The notes under the pieces are model-generated. The model was not told where the DNA came from. It worked only from the letters and a program-made list of their open reading frames with translations, and did not search any database. From positions 558,001 through 622,000 of the forward strand of contig NZ_MUJK01000001.1 of the NCBI RefSeq assembly GCF_002906155.1: a stretch of 64,000 nucleotides of DNA, in the 5' to 3' direction. The first letter of the stretch is position 1, and every line of letters begins with the position of its first letter. Of this stretch, positions 40,875-52,988 are shown piece by piece. The DNA comes from Pseudomonas laurylsulfativorans. GTDB taxonomy: Bacteria; Pseudomonadota; Gammaproteobacteria; Pseudomonadales; Pseudomonadaceae. The position numbers and the translations under genes were made by a program.

Positions 40875-43265
40875 TTAGGAGAGCAGCTTGTCCATGGTGA
40901 TCGGTAGATCGCGAATACGCTTTCCTGTTGCGTGGTAAACCGCATTGCTGATCGCTGCTGCGACCCCAACGATTCCCAATTCACCCACCGCTTTGCCGCC
41001 CAGTGCACTGGCCTGTAAGTCGGGTATACCGACATCAATCGTGACGATTTCCGGGACATCGGCATTCACTGGAACGACGTAGTCCGCCAGGCTTGCGTTC
41101 ACGACGCGACCGTCACGCCGATCAATCTGGCCTTCCTCAAATAACGCTTGGCCAAGCCCCATGATCATCCCGCCTATCCATTGGCTCTCGGCAAGCTTCG
41201 GGTTGTACACCCTGCCGCTGTCGAACGCTGCAACCATGCGCTTGACCCTGACCGTACCAAAGTCCTCGTCTACCCGAACCTCGACGAAATGCACTCCCCA
41301 ACTATGCGCGGAGACTCCACCGCTAGTAGCCGATTGCATTTGGCTAAACCCATGCGCTGCTGCGTTACGATCAGCCTCAGTAGCACCAGCCTTGAAAGTG
41401 TCCGTCGTAATCTCAAGCCGATCCTTGCCAAGTGCCCTGAGCAAGCCTGCCAATGCTATGCCGTCGCCCGGTCTTTGTGAGGGTTTGATTCGCCCACTCT
41501 TGAATACCAGGTTGCTAACATCCATACCGTGCAGCGGCGATTTCGGATCGGTTGTTGCCAGACGCAGGAGTTCGTTGCGGGCGACTTTCGCTGCCTTGTA
41601 CACGGCGCCAGTCAGATTGTTCGCCAGTTGAGACCCACCAGCGATGGGTGCACGAGGTAGATCCGTATCGCCGAGGCTTACCTTGACCGAACTGGTCGGA
41701 ACATCTAGAACTTCGGCGGCTGTTTGGGCAAGGATCGTGTACGTGCCCGTGCCAAGATCCGTCCCCCCACTCAATACCTCGATCCGACCATCTCGATGGA
41801 TGATTATCTTCGCTTCTCCTGGGGTGCGCCAGATCGGGTAAGTACCCGCAGCCATCCCCCAACCGATCAGCTCGCGGCCCTCGCGCATTGAACGCGGCTG
41901 CGGATTCCGGTTAGCCCAGCCAAATGCATTAGCGCCGGCGATATAGCCTTCCCTGAGGCGCCGAGTCGACCACGGGATGTTGGCTTTCGGGTCTTGAGAC
42001 GCCCAATTGCGCAGTCTTAACTCAATGGGATCGAGCCCGACGGCATAGGCCAGTTCATCCATGGCTGTTTCGAGCGCAAAGGTGCTGATGTTCTCACCTG
42101 GCGCCCGCATCCAGCCTGGGTTGACGGTGTTCACCGGGATAATGCTATGGCGCGCAAGCATATTGGGCGTGGCGTACATGAGCGCCGTCACTGAGGTGCT
42201 TGGTTCTAAGTGAGTATCGTCAATTGCGGTCTCGTTCCACCCCTGATGCATCACTGAGACAAGCACGCCCTGTTTCGTGGCACCCAACGCCAGCCGCTGG
42301 CTGGTGCGCGGTCGGCCACCGTACCCAGTGAAGGTTTGCGGACGAGTCAGCGACAACTTCAAAGGGCGACCCAAAGCTTTCGATGCCGCGCACGCCATGG
42401 CGACATGCGGATGTGGCGCCACTTTGCAACCAAACCCACCACCGATAAAGGGAGAAATCACACGGACGTTTGCCATGTCCACCCCCATCCACTGAGCGAT
42501 GACGTTGCGGGCACCACCCACCCACTGGCTCGACTCGTATACCGTCAGATTGTCGCCACTCCAATGAGCAATACACGCATGGGGCTCCATCGGGACGTTG
42601 TACTCGCGAGGTGTGGTGTAAACGCCTTCCACCTTGACCGCAGCTGAAGCCAAGGCCGATTTCGCATCGCCCCATTTCGCTTGCAGATCATCAATGGGCT
42701 GAGGATTTGCACGTGGATCATCAGGGTCGATGATCGCTTGGGTTTGCTCATAGCTGACCTTGACCAGACTCGCGGCTTCAGTGGCTTGTTCGAAACTTTC
42801 GGCCACTACCAACGCGATGTGCTGACCATTCCAGCGCACCAGATCGTCCTGCAATGGTGTGAAATTCTCGGTGGCGGCGCCGCCTTTGATAAAGGGAATG
42901 GCTGGCTGAATTGCCAGTCGGTTTAGATGCGTGTAGATGGCAACGACACCAGGTGCTTTTTCGGCCACGCTAGTATCGATGCCAGTGACACGTCCAGCAG
43001 GAATGGTCGATTGCACCGCCACACCGTACAACATGCCGTCGATGGCTTGCTCAATGGCATAGCGTGCTTCACCTCGCACCTTGAGGCCGCCCTCTTGTCT
43101 GGGTGCGCGCTCGCCAAGAGAACCATTAGACTCCTTGCCAACCAGCGGCGCCGCGTCCCCGGTCAAGGGGTTGAACGCGAGGCCTGCGTACATGACAGCA
43201 GATCCTGCAACGGCAGTTTTCAGGAGTGTCCGCCGATCAATGTCGGGATTGAAGAGTTCGTTCAT
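40875..43265 (-). CDS. paoC: Molybdenum hydroxylase large subunit (aldehyde oxidoreductase, PaoC-like)
   Basis: A 796-residue Moco-binding subunit of the xanthine oxidase family. The N-terminus carries a twin-arginine-like signal (DRRTLLKTAVAGSAVMYAG). Moco and active-site motifs are GGGFGCK near residue 275, GWMRAPGE near 385 and the catalytic Glu in KAVGELGIVG near 765. It is expected to oxidise aldehydes to acids with the FAD and 2Fe-2S subunits. In E. coli the export signal is on PaoA, so here it has moved to the large subunit, as in isoquinoline oxidoreductase-type enzymes. Confidence 0.88.
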   Translation of the reverse strand: MNELFNPDIDRRTLLKTAVAGSAVMYAGLAFNPLTGDAAPLVGKESNGSLGERAPRQEGGLKVRGEARYAIEQAIDGMLYGVAVQSTIPAGRVTGIDTSVAEKAPGVVAIYTHLNRLAIQPAIPFIKGGAATENFTPLQDDLVRWNGQHIALVVAESFEQATEAASLVKVSYEQTQAIIDPDDPRANPQPIDDLQAKWGDAKSALASAAVKVEGVYTTPREYNVPMEPHACIAHWSGDNLTVYESSQWVGGARNVIAQWMGVDMANVRVISPFIGGGFGCKVAPHPHVAMACAASKALGRPLKLSLTRPQTFTGYGGRPRTSQRLALGATKQGVLVSVMHQGWNETAIDDTHLEPSTSVTALMYATPNMLARHSIIPVNTVNPGWMRAPGENISTFALETAMDELAYAVGLDPIELRLRNWASQDPKANIPWSTRRLREGYIAGANAFGWANRNPQPRSMREGRELIGWGMAAGTYPIWRTPGEAKIIIHRDGRIEVLSGGTDLGTGTYTILAQTAAEVLDVPTSSVKVSLGDTDLPRAPIAGGSQLANNLTGAVYKAAKVARNELLRLATTDPKSPLHGMDVSNLVFKSGRIKPSQRPGDGIALAGLLRALGKDRLEITTDTFKAGATEADRNAAAHGFSQMQSATSGGVSAHSWGVHFVEVRVDEDFGTVRVKRMVAAFDSGRVYNPKLAESQWIGGMIMGLGQALFEEGQIDRRDGRVVNASLADYVVPVNADVPEIVTIDVGIPDLQASALGGKAVGELGIVGVAAAISNAVYHATGKRIRDLPITMDKLLS

Positions 43266-44254
43266 ACCAAGCCTCCGACGGTCATCAATGCGCGCGCGAT
43301 AACCCGTGGCGCCAGCACTATCTTGAAGCCGTTGTGCTCACGGGCCTGAGCACCATCCACCGCATAGCGAGCCGCGTCCCGCAGCACTTTCTCAGTGAAG
43401 GGCTTGCCGATAAGCGCGTGCTCTACCTGACGTGCCCGCCAAGGCTTGGTGCCGACTCCACCCAGAGCAATGCGCACATCTTTGATGGTGTGGCCATCGT
43501 CTTCGAATTCGAGACCGACCGCTGCACTGGCGGCAGCAAACTCATACGAAGCTCGATCACGCACTTTGAGGTAATGTGAGTTTTTGAGAGCCGGCACCAC
43601 CGGTACTTCCACCCCGACAATCATCTCCCCTACAGATAGATCGTTCTCAATGTCTGGGCGGTTGCTAGGCAACCGATAAAAGTCATCTACAGCCACTTGC
43701 CGATCTGTTGCACCACGAATGAAAACAGTGGCATCAAACGCAACCAACGCCACGGCCAGGTCACCGGGATAAACAGCAATACAGGCATCACTCCCGCCAA
43801 GCACGGCATGGTTGCGATTAATCCCGTTGAGGGCTGCACATCCTGATCCAGGGTTACGCTTGTTGCACTCAGGATAAGCAGCAGGGTCACGAAAATAGGT
43901 ACACCGGGTGCGTTGTAAAAGATTGCCGCCTATCGAAGCCATATTCCGTATCTGTGCAGAGGCAGCACGCCAAAGAGCTTCACTTAAAACGGGCGCTTGG
44001 CTCTGAATCTGAGCGTGGGCGGCGACATGACTCATCTTAGCTGAGGCACCGATATGGATATGATCAGAGACGACCGTGATATCGTTTAAACCTTGCAAAT
44101 GACTGATATCAACTAAGCGAGCCGGACGCTCTACGCCAGACTTCATCAAGTCGAGTAATGTCGTACCCCCTGCCAGGAATCGGGTTTCGGGGAGACCGGA
44201 TTGTTGGAGCGCGGTATTGATATCGCTGGAGCGAACATAATCGAAGGCCCTCAT
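43262..44254 (-). CDS. paoB: Molybdenum hydroxylase FAD subunit (PaoB-like)
   Basis: A 330-residue FAD-binding subunit. The flavin loop LAGGTTLLDLMKSGVERP is near residue 27. A Cys cluster (RCTYFRDPAAYPECNKRN, PGSGC) near 118-143 matches the extra 4Fe-4S site of PaoB. It overlaps both neighbours by 4 bases (ATGA). Confidence 0.9.
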   Translation of the reverse strand: MRAFDYVRSSDINTALQQSGLPETRFLAGGTTLLDLMKSGVERPARLVDISHLQGLNDITVVSDHIHIGASAKMSHVAAHAQIQSQAPVLSEALWRAASAQIRNMASIGGNLLQRTRCTYFRDPAAYPECNKRNPGSGCAALNGINRNHAVLGGSDACIAVYPGDLAVALVAFDATVFIRGATDRQVAVDDFYRLPSNRPDIENDLSVGEMIVGVEVPVVPALKNSHYLKVRDRASYEFAAASAAVGLEFEDDGHTIKDVRIALGGVGTKPWRARQVEHALIGKPFTEKVLRDAARYAVDGAQAREHNGFKIVLAPRVIARALMTVGGLV

Positions 44255-44739
44255 ACCTTACCCTCCTGCAAACGTGCCGCCGCCGTCCGCACAGCGGTGA
44301 CAATGTGCGGGTATGCACCACAGCGGCAGATGTTGCCGCTCATGTATTCACGTATGGCATCATCCGACCCCGTGTGCCCTTCACGTATGCAAGCAACCGC
44401 TGACATGATTTGGCCAGGGGTGCAGTAGCCGCACTGGAAAGCATCGAACTCAACAAAGGCGGCCTGCACTGCGTGCAATGTGCCGTCAGTTTGAGCCAGC
44501 CCTTCGATGGTGGTCACGTTACGCCCATCAACCTGCGCAGCAAGGGTAAGACAGCTCAATACCCGCTCGCCGTCGACATGAACCGTACAAGCCCCACACT
44601 GGCCCTGATCGCATCCCTTTTTGGTTCCAGTGAGAAAGGCGTGCTCACGAATGGCATCCAGCAACGTAGTACGAGAGTCGAGTTCAAGGACTCGATGTTC
44701 GCCATTGATCTTGAACTGAACCTTGTTACGGTCTGCCAT
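44251..44739 (-). CDS. paoA: Molybdenum hydroxylase 2Fe-2S subunit (PaoA-like)
   Basis: A 162-residue subunit with two 2Fe-2S sites: the plant-type ferredoxin motif GCDQGQCGACTVHVDG with a later SC, and the family's CGYCTPGQIM ... ICRCG. The start at 44739 has GAGAGG upstream. Unlike E. coli PaoA there is no twin-arginine leader. First gene of the operon; promoter should lie in 44740-44957. Confidence 0.92.
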   Translation of the reverse strand: MADRNKVQFKINGEHRVLELDSRTTLLDAIREHAFLTGTKKGCDQGQCGACTVHVDGERVLSCLTLAAQVDGRNVTTIEGLAQTDGTLHAVQAAFVEFDAFQCGYCTPGQIMSAVACIREGHTGSDDAIREYMSGNICRCGAYPHIVTAVRTAAARLQEGKV

Positions 44740-44957
44740 GGTGGCCTCTCCAATAAAATCCAATAGAGCTCAGCCTGGCGATTACAAGCGCCAGTTCCAG
44801 GTTTGAGTATGCGTTTCCAAGCGTGGCGAGGATTGCCTGATCGGCGGGTTTTGTTGCCTGATTCGACGGAGATTTTTCCGGCACATCGACCGTAACAATA
44901 TGTTACGTAGGACGACGTTGCTCGAAACAACGAGCGCTGGCGCCCGAGAAATCCTGC

Positions 44958-45293
44958 TCAGCATGGAGCACACCTGTCAGCGGCCACAACGAAGGTGCGA
45001 AAGATCATGGCACTGGCCTGTAAATCGCTCGCAATCTGGAAGAGGTCTGGCTCACCGTCTTTTGTCTTTGCCAGTGATTGTTCACCGGACTCCCTGGATA
45101 TCCAACAGATCTGCATATGCACTGCATCCTTGCGCTCGCTCACCTGTACGAGCGCCCCGATAAACCCTGAGTAGGTGCAAGTGAATTGATCTATCCGAGC
45201 CGTGAGTACACTGACTAGCGCTGGAACATTGAGCGCACGGACTACAATTTCAACTGATTGGGTAAATCCAACTGGGCACGGTGAACGACTCAT
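44958..45293 (-). CDS. Small ABM-like (antibiotic biosynthesis monooxygenase fold) protein
   Basis: A 111-residue protein with GGAG before its ATG. The segment YSGFIGALVQVSERKDAVHM followed by QICW resembles the second and third strands of the ABM ferredoxin-like fold (usual form GFxSAxxHxSxDGxxVxNYxxW). Such small proteins often act on quinones or aldehydes. It lies between the XenA-like gene and the pao operon on the same strand. The assignment is tentative. Confidence 0.5.
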   Translation of the reverse strand: MSRSPCPVGFTQSVEIVVRALNVPALVSVLTARIDQFTCTYSGFIGALVQVSERKDAVHMQICWISRESGEQSLAKTKDGEPDLFQIASDLQASAMIFRTFVVAADRCAPC

Positions 45294-45404
45294 GGATGCT
45301 CTCCAATTAAGATCTCCAGCGACTACAGGGACTGTGTGGGGGGGGCTATATACGCTTCGCTGACTCCCGAATATTTGAGGTCGAATCGGGCGCGCTACGA
45401 AGAT

Positions 45405-46499
45405 TCAACCAGCCCAGTTTTGCAACCAATAGGCGTATGGCGTTGGAAGCACGGACTCAGGGTCAGGGATGTTCAATGTCCGAGCCGCCAGGAACGGCCA
45501 ATGAGGGTTGGCTAACAGCGTCCGAGCAAAGCAGACCAAATCGAGTTGACCCTCTCGCACGAATCCATCCGCTTCATTTGCATCGGTGATCATCCAGCTT
45601 GTCCCTACTGGCAATCCTGTCTCGGCGCGTACACGCTCGGCATACGGCACCATGAAGTTGGGCCCCCATGGCACGGGTTCACCCGCTGTTGCGAGCGACA
45701 GAGAACAATCCACAAAATCCACACCGGCGTCTTTCAACCATTGAAGAACCTGAATTGATTCCGCCATGGACTCTTCGAGATTGTCTCCGAAATCGACAAC
45801 ACCGAAACGCACAGTTAACGGGAGGTTGCCGGGCCATACCTGCTTGACTGCATCGACGGTTTCTAGCAAGAACCTCGCACGATTGAGCAGTGATCCACCA
45901 TATTGATCCGAGCGCGTATTGGACTTCGAAGACAGAAAGCTTTGACCGAGAAAACCGTGTGCAAAATGCAACTCCAGCCAGTCATATCCTGCTCTGAATG
46001 CCCGTGATGCGGCGTGCATGAAGTCGGCCTGGGTACGTCGAATCTCGTCCACGGTCATTTCGCCAGGTATGTGGGGAGACTCTGCCATGTACGGCAGAGC
46101 ACTAGGCGCAACGGGCTGCCAAGCCTGCGGGTCAGATTCGGCGAGTGGGTGCCCACCCTGCCATGGTGGGGTGCACCCCGCCTTGCGTCCCGCGTGACCG
46201 AGTTGGATACCAGGAACAGCGCCGGCATCCTTGATCGCGAGCGCAACGGATGCGAGATTGGCAATGTGAGAGTCGCTCCAGATCCCCGCATCTCCAGGCG
46301 TTATGCGCCCCCGAGGGCACACAGCAGTGGCCTCCACAACGACCAAACCCGCACCGCCTTTGGCTAGGCTTTCGTAATGAGTTTGGTGCCAATCGGACAA
46401 CAGCCCATCATGAGCCTGGTACTGACACATAGGGGATGCCACGATCCGGTTGCGCAACGTGACATCTTTTAAGCGATAGGGTGAAAACAGAGAAGTCAT
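45405..46499 (-). CDS. Old-yellow-enzyme family NADPH:flavin oxidoreductase, XenA-like
   Basis: A 364-residue FMN enzyme. It closely follows Pseudomonas XenA: FSPYRLKDVTLRNRIVASPM then CQY near residue 24 (active-site Cys), ELHFAHGFLGQSFLSSKSN (ligand-binding His pair and Tyr region), and a C-terminal PYAYWLQNW. It reduces activated C=C bonds of enones and nitro compounds. The start at 46499 matches the family N-terminus. With the aldehyde oxidoreductase nearby it suggests detoxification of reactive carbonyls. Confidence 0.88.
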   Translation of the reverse strand: MTSLFSPYRLKDVTLRNRIVASPMCQYQAHDGLLSDWHQTHYESLAKGGAGLVVVEATAVCPRGRITPGDAGIWSDSHIANLASVALAIKDAGAVPGIQLGHAGRKAGCTPPWQGGHPLAESDPQAWQPVAPSALPYMAESPHIPGEMTVDEIRRTQADFMHAASRAFRAGYDWLELHFAHGFLGQSFLSSKSNTRSDQYGGSLLNRARFLLETVDAVKQVWPGNLPLTVRFGVVDFGDNLEESMAESIQVLQWLKDAGVDFVDCSLSLATAGEPVPWGPNFMVPYAERVRAETGLPVGTSWMITDANEADGFVREGQLDLVCFARTLLANPHWPFLAARTLNIPDPESVLPTPYAYWLQNWAG

Positions 46500-46671
46500 T
46501 AATCTATCCACGTCGAGATTCGAATGAGTAGATTATGAATGTGACAACCGCATTCATTTTTGCCTGATAAGAGCGATAAATTGCATTATTTGACGAGCTT
46601 CATATCGACTCGGTGCCTTCACGCCTGATATTTCGTGAAAACTGAATGCATAAACCGAGCGTTAATATGCC

Positions 46672-47418
46672 CTACAGTTTGTGGAAGATGTAGCTGGAGA
46701 GTTCCGCTGTATCGATTTGCACACCACGGCTTCCGACTGTCTCCCGCAACTCGTGATCTTCGATGCGCACGCGCCAGGAGGTATGGCCCACTCTTCGAAT
46801 TTCTGAATCAGAATGATTGAGTGCAGTCATCAGACTCTGTCGATCCGGCAAATACACAGCCAAAGCGTTTTCCTTTCATGCCGCAACCGTCATATCCATA
46901 GATTCGCAGATCGCCACTTTAGCGTGAGCATCTAGCCTGTCCTCGTCCCTGGACTGTGCAATCTTAACTTGCAGCGAAGGGTTGGCTTCCCGATCAGACA
47001 CGATTATCTCGCCCGCCTCCCAGACCTCAGGAGGGCACACCTTATCCGCAGGATCCAAGGTGATGAATGGGGAAATTTCTGCAGGATAAATCCTGCACAC
47101 CAGCGGCCTCTCCTCATAGATCCCACACTGATTTTGATCATCCAGATTTGGGCATTGGGTAAGCGCGTTCGCTGCGAAAATCGCAATAACGTTGATCTTG
47201 GCGTTACCACTATGAATCTGCGATGCACGTTTAGCGTTGTGCTTGAATTTCTCAGAGTCAGCAGGCCAAAGAGACTCGTCAAATGCCTCCAGTATCACCG
47301 CGACGTCATGACCCCGCTGTAGCCACTGTCTCGACTCATTCAAGGTCAGAGGAATCAGGCGCCCCTTGCAACACACTCCACAGCTATTGCAAGCAAATCG
47401 TATTGCAGTATTTTCCAT
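46672..47418 (-). pseudogene. YkgJ-family cysteine-cluster protein with in-frame TGA
   Basis: The first 180 codons encode a zinc/iron-chelating YkgJ-type protein (CNSCGVCCKGRLIPL, CPNLDDQNQCGIYEERPLVC). After MDMTVAA comes TGA (46876-46878). The same frame then stays open for 67 more codons (KENALAVYLPDRQSLMTALN to SSYIFHKL), which look like the natural C-terminus. A Trp to stop change (TGG to TGA) is the simplest explanation. No SECIS-like hairpin was seen after it, so selenocysteine is unlikely. Confidence 0.65.
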
Positions 47419-47756
47419 GCGCGTACTCGACCTGTTTATCCACGGGCATGAGCGATTGGTACCGCTACATCGGGCGAACGTGGCTTAGCCGAAAATTATG
47501 TGGGGGTAGAGACAAGGACTGATTGCCCATTCCATTGGGATGGTTGCCTGTTCCAATTTAAATGATGTTGATCCAGGCCGCTGGCTTCCGGCGATGAGGC
47601 TGAAAGCGATTCGATTCGTCGTTTCAGGCAATTTTTTACCCAAACCGTGCAAACCTTCGCACCCTCTGAACGAGAGAATGGATCGTCCTGGTGAGCGGGC
47701 GATAGGGGCCCCGGCCACACCAGACACAAGATCCTCAACCTCTAAGGAAAAATCGT
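47419..47756. other. Gap, nothing recognised
   Basis: About 340 bases with minus-strand open stretches lacking motifs. It presumably includes the promoter of the YkgJ-type gene. The last bases (TCTAAGGAAAAATCGT) provide a ribosome site for the SDR remnant. Confidence 0.35.
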
Positions 47757-49191
<1,435 letters not shown>

Positions 49192-49295
49192 GCCATCTTT
49201 GCTTCTTGCCACTCGCCAGCAACGGCAACGCTGTGAGAAAGAGCACCGCTGCGGCTTGGAGCGTTGCCGGCGGCGCTAATTTGTTTAACTAACAA

Positions 49296-49318
49296 AAAGG
49301 CCCTCGAAGGGCCCTTTT
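49296..49318 (-). terminator. Hairpin downstream of the MvaT-family fragment
   Basis: GGCCCT and AGGGCC pair around CGA, with A and T runs on either side (AAAAA and CTTTT), so it could work on both strands. It serves the convergent ends of the aldo/keto reductase gene and the mvaT-like remnant. Confidence 0.6.
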
Positions 49319-49333
49319 GTACTCAAACCAACA

Positions 49334-49490
49334 TCACTTGCTCAGCCAAGACTCAACGGTCGCCGAACCGTGTTCAGCTTTCCATTCCTTCAGCGTTTTA
49401 TGATTGCCGCCTTTAGTTTCGACGACTTCACCGGTGTGAGTTTTTTGAAGACCTAGACCTGACGAGTTTTACGTGTGCCCGCTTTTGGTG
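49334..49490 (-). pseudogene. C-terminal fragment of an MvaT/H-NS-family silencer
   Basis: On the minus strand the sequence reads HTGEVVETKGGNHKTLKEWK then AEHGSATVESWLSK and TGA, the DNA-binding C-terminus of MvaT/MvaU proteins. Just upstream the linker PKAGTRKTRQV is followed by TAG and then VFKK in another frame. So there is a nonsense codon and a frameshift, and the N-terminal oligomerisation domain is missing. Confidence 0.8.
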
Positions 49491-49547
49491 CGCACACTGT
49501 GGTGCGACCACCGGTCTGCGGATCAAGAAGGTTGAGCTATAAGGCAT

Positions 49548-51032
<1,485 letters not shown>

Positions 51033-51087
51033 TTATCACGAGCCCTGACAAAAACTATCAAAGTCGAAATCCAGTAAGGCAGTCGAA

Positions 51088-51852
51088 TCAGTGAATGATT
51101 TGACTCAAGAACAAGCGTGTACGCGAATTCTGCGGATTATCGAAGAAGTCGTTCGGTGCCGCTTGCTCAACGATCTCGCCCTTGTCCATGAAGATCACGC
51201 GGTTGGCCACGGTGCGGGCAAAGCCCATTTCGTGGGTCACGCAAAGCATGGTCATGCCGTCTTCGGCCAGGCCGATCATGGTGTCGAGAACCTCTTTCAC
51301 CATTTCCGGATCGAGGGCCGAGGTCGGTTCGTCGAACAACATGATTTTCGGCTTCATGCACAAGGCACGGGCAATCGCCACACGCTGTTGCTGACCGCCG
51401 GACAGTTGCCCCGGGTATTTGTGCGCCTGCTCCGGAATGCGGACGCGTTCCAGGTAATGCATGGCGATTTCTTCGGCCTTGCGCTTGGGCATCTTGCGTA
51501 CCCACATCGGCGCCAGGGTGCAGTTCTGCAGGATGGTCAGGTGCGGGAATAGGTTGAAGTGCTGGAACACCATGCCGACTTCGCGGCGGATCGCTTCGAT
51601 CTGCTTGAGGTCGTTGGTCAGTTCCACACCATCGACCACGATGCGGCCCTGCTGGTGTTCTTCCAGACGGTTGAGGCAGCGGATGGTGGTGGACTTGCCG
51701 GAACCCGACGGGCCACACAGGACGATGCGCTCGCCCTGCTTGACGTTGAGGTTGATGTCTTTGAGTACGTGAAACCGGCCGTACCACTTGTTCACGCCCT
51801 GCATCTGAATAATGCCTTCAGGGCTTACAGGCTGCTTGATTGCTTCGCTCAT
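51088..51852 (-). CDS. aapP: General L-amino acid ABC transporter ATPase, AapP-like
   Basis: A 254-residue ATPase with Walker [10 protein letters not shown], signature [15 protein letters not shown] and Walker [13 protein letters not shown]. The ATG at 51852 was chosen because upstream in-frame codons overlap the end region of the permease gene and lack similarity. Last gene of the aapJQMP set. Confidence 0.93.
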   Translation of the reverse strand: MSEAIKQPVSPEGIIQMQGVNKWYGRFHVLKDINLNVKQGERIVLCGPSGSGKSTTIRCLNRLEEHQQGRIVVDGVELTNDLKQIEAIRREVGMVFQHFNLFPHLTILQNCTLAPMWVRKMPKRKAEEIAMHYLERVRIPEQAHKYPGQLSGGQQQRVAIARALCMKPKIMLFDEPTSALDPEMVKEVLDTMIGLAEDGMTMLCVTHEMGFARTVANRVIFMDKGEIVEQAAPNDFFDNPQNSRTRLFLSQIIH

Positions 51853-51880
51853 CACAAAACTTCCTAAATTGGGTAGCGCC

Positions 51881-52978
51881 TCAGCGCTTGTGGCCAGTGT
51901 CGAGCTTGCGTTCCAGATGCATGGAATAGCGCGACATACCAAAACAGAAAATCCAGAAAACCAGGGCCGCGAACACATAGCCTTCAGTGGCCATGCCCAG
52001 CCATTTCGGATCGGCAGCCGCTTGCTTGACGCTGTTGAGCAGGTCGAACAAACCGATGATGATCACCAGACTGGTGTCCTTGAACAGTGCAATGAACGTG
52101 TTGACGATGCCGGGGATCACCAGCTTCAGGGCTTGCGGCAGAATCACCAGGCCCATGCTGCGCCAGTAACCCAGGCCCATCGCCGCAGCCGCTTCGTACT
52201 GACCTTTAGGGATCGCTTGCAGACCGCCACGCACCACCTCGGCCACGTAGGCCGACTGGAACAGGATCACACCGATCAGTGCCCGCAACAGCTTGTCGAA
52301 GTTCATGCCTTCAGGCAGGAACAACGGCAGCATCACCGAGGACATGAACAGCACCGTGATCAACGGCACGCCGCGCCAGAATTCGATGAAGGTCACGCAG
52401 ACCACACGAATCGCCGGCATGTTCGAACGACGGCCCAGCGCCAGGACAATCCCCAGCGGCAACGCACCGGCGATACCGACGGTGGCGATCACTAGGGTCA
52501 GCATCAGGCCGCCCCACTGACTGGTCGCCACGACAGGCAAGCCCAATATGCCGCCGTGCAGCAGGCACCAGGAAATGATCGGGTACAACACCAGGAAGCC
52601 CAGGCCGTATACCGCTTTACGCGGGAAGCGCGAGAAGAACAACGGTGCCACGCCAATGACTGCCAGACACACCGTCAAATCAACGCGCCAACGCAGTTCC
52701 GGTGGATAATAACCGTACATGAACTGACCAAAGCGCTGTTGGATGAACACCCAGCAAGCACCCTCCTTGGTGCAGTCTGCCCTGGTAGTGCCCATCCAAT
52801 TGGCATCGAGGATCGCCCACTGCAGGATCGGCGGTACCACCAGGTAGATCAGGTAGAACGCGAACAAGGTCAGCAAGGTATTCAGCCAGCTGGAAAACAT
52901 GTTGGCGCGCATCCACGCCACCGGCCCGAAGACTTTGCTCGGTGGCGGCATATCAGGTTTGAAAGTATGAGAACTCAT
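51881..52978 (-). CDS. aapM: General L-amino acid ABC transporter permease, AapM-like
   Basis: A 365-residue permease with several helices, the large periplasmic insert near residues 50-95 typical of AapM/YhdY, and the EAA loop [18 protein letters not shown]. It pairs with AapQ. Base composition is high-GC, like core Pseudomonas genes. Confidence 0.92.
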   Translation of the reverse strand: MSSHTFKPDMPPPSKVFGPVAWMRANMFSSWLNTLLTLFAFYLIYLVVPPILQWAILDANWMGTTRADCTKEGACWVFIQQRFGQFMYGYYPPELRWRVDLTVCLAVIGVAPLFFSRFPRKAVYGLGFLVLYPIISWCLLHGGILGLPVVATSQWGGLMLTLVIATVGIAGALPLGIVLALGRRSNMPAIRVVCVTFIEFWRGVPLITVLFMSSVMLPLFLPEGMNFDKLLRALIGVILFQSAYVAEVVRGGLQAIPKGQYEAAAAMGLGYWRSMGLVILPQALKLVIPGIVNTFIALFKDTSLVIIIGLFDLLNSVKQAAADPKWLGMATEGYVFAALVFWIFCFGMSRYSMHLERKLDTGHKR

Positions 52979-52988
52979 GCTGGTTTCC

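Noticed and set aside
46876..46878. Selenocysteine codon in the YkgJ-type gene
   Set aside because: No SECIS-like stem-loop with a bulged U was seen after the TGA. A Trp to stop change is simpler.
49236..49279. Second DUF2256-like tail (HRCGLERCRRR then stop) after the aldo/keto reductase
   Set aside because: Only about ten residues match and no upstream zinc-ribbon half is visible. It may be chance similarity of an Arg-rich reading.
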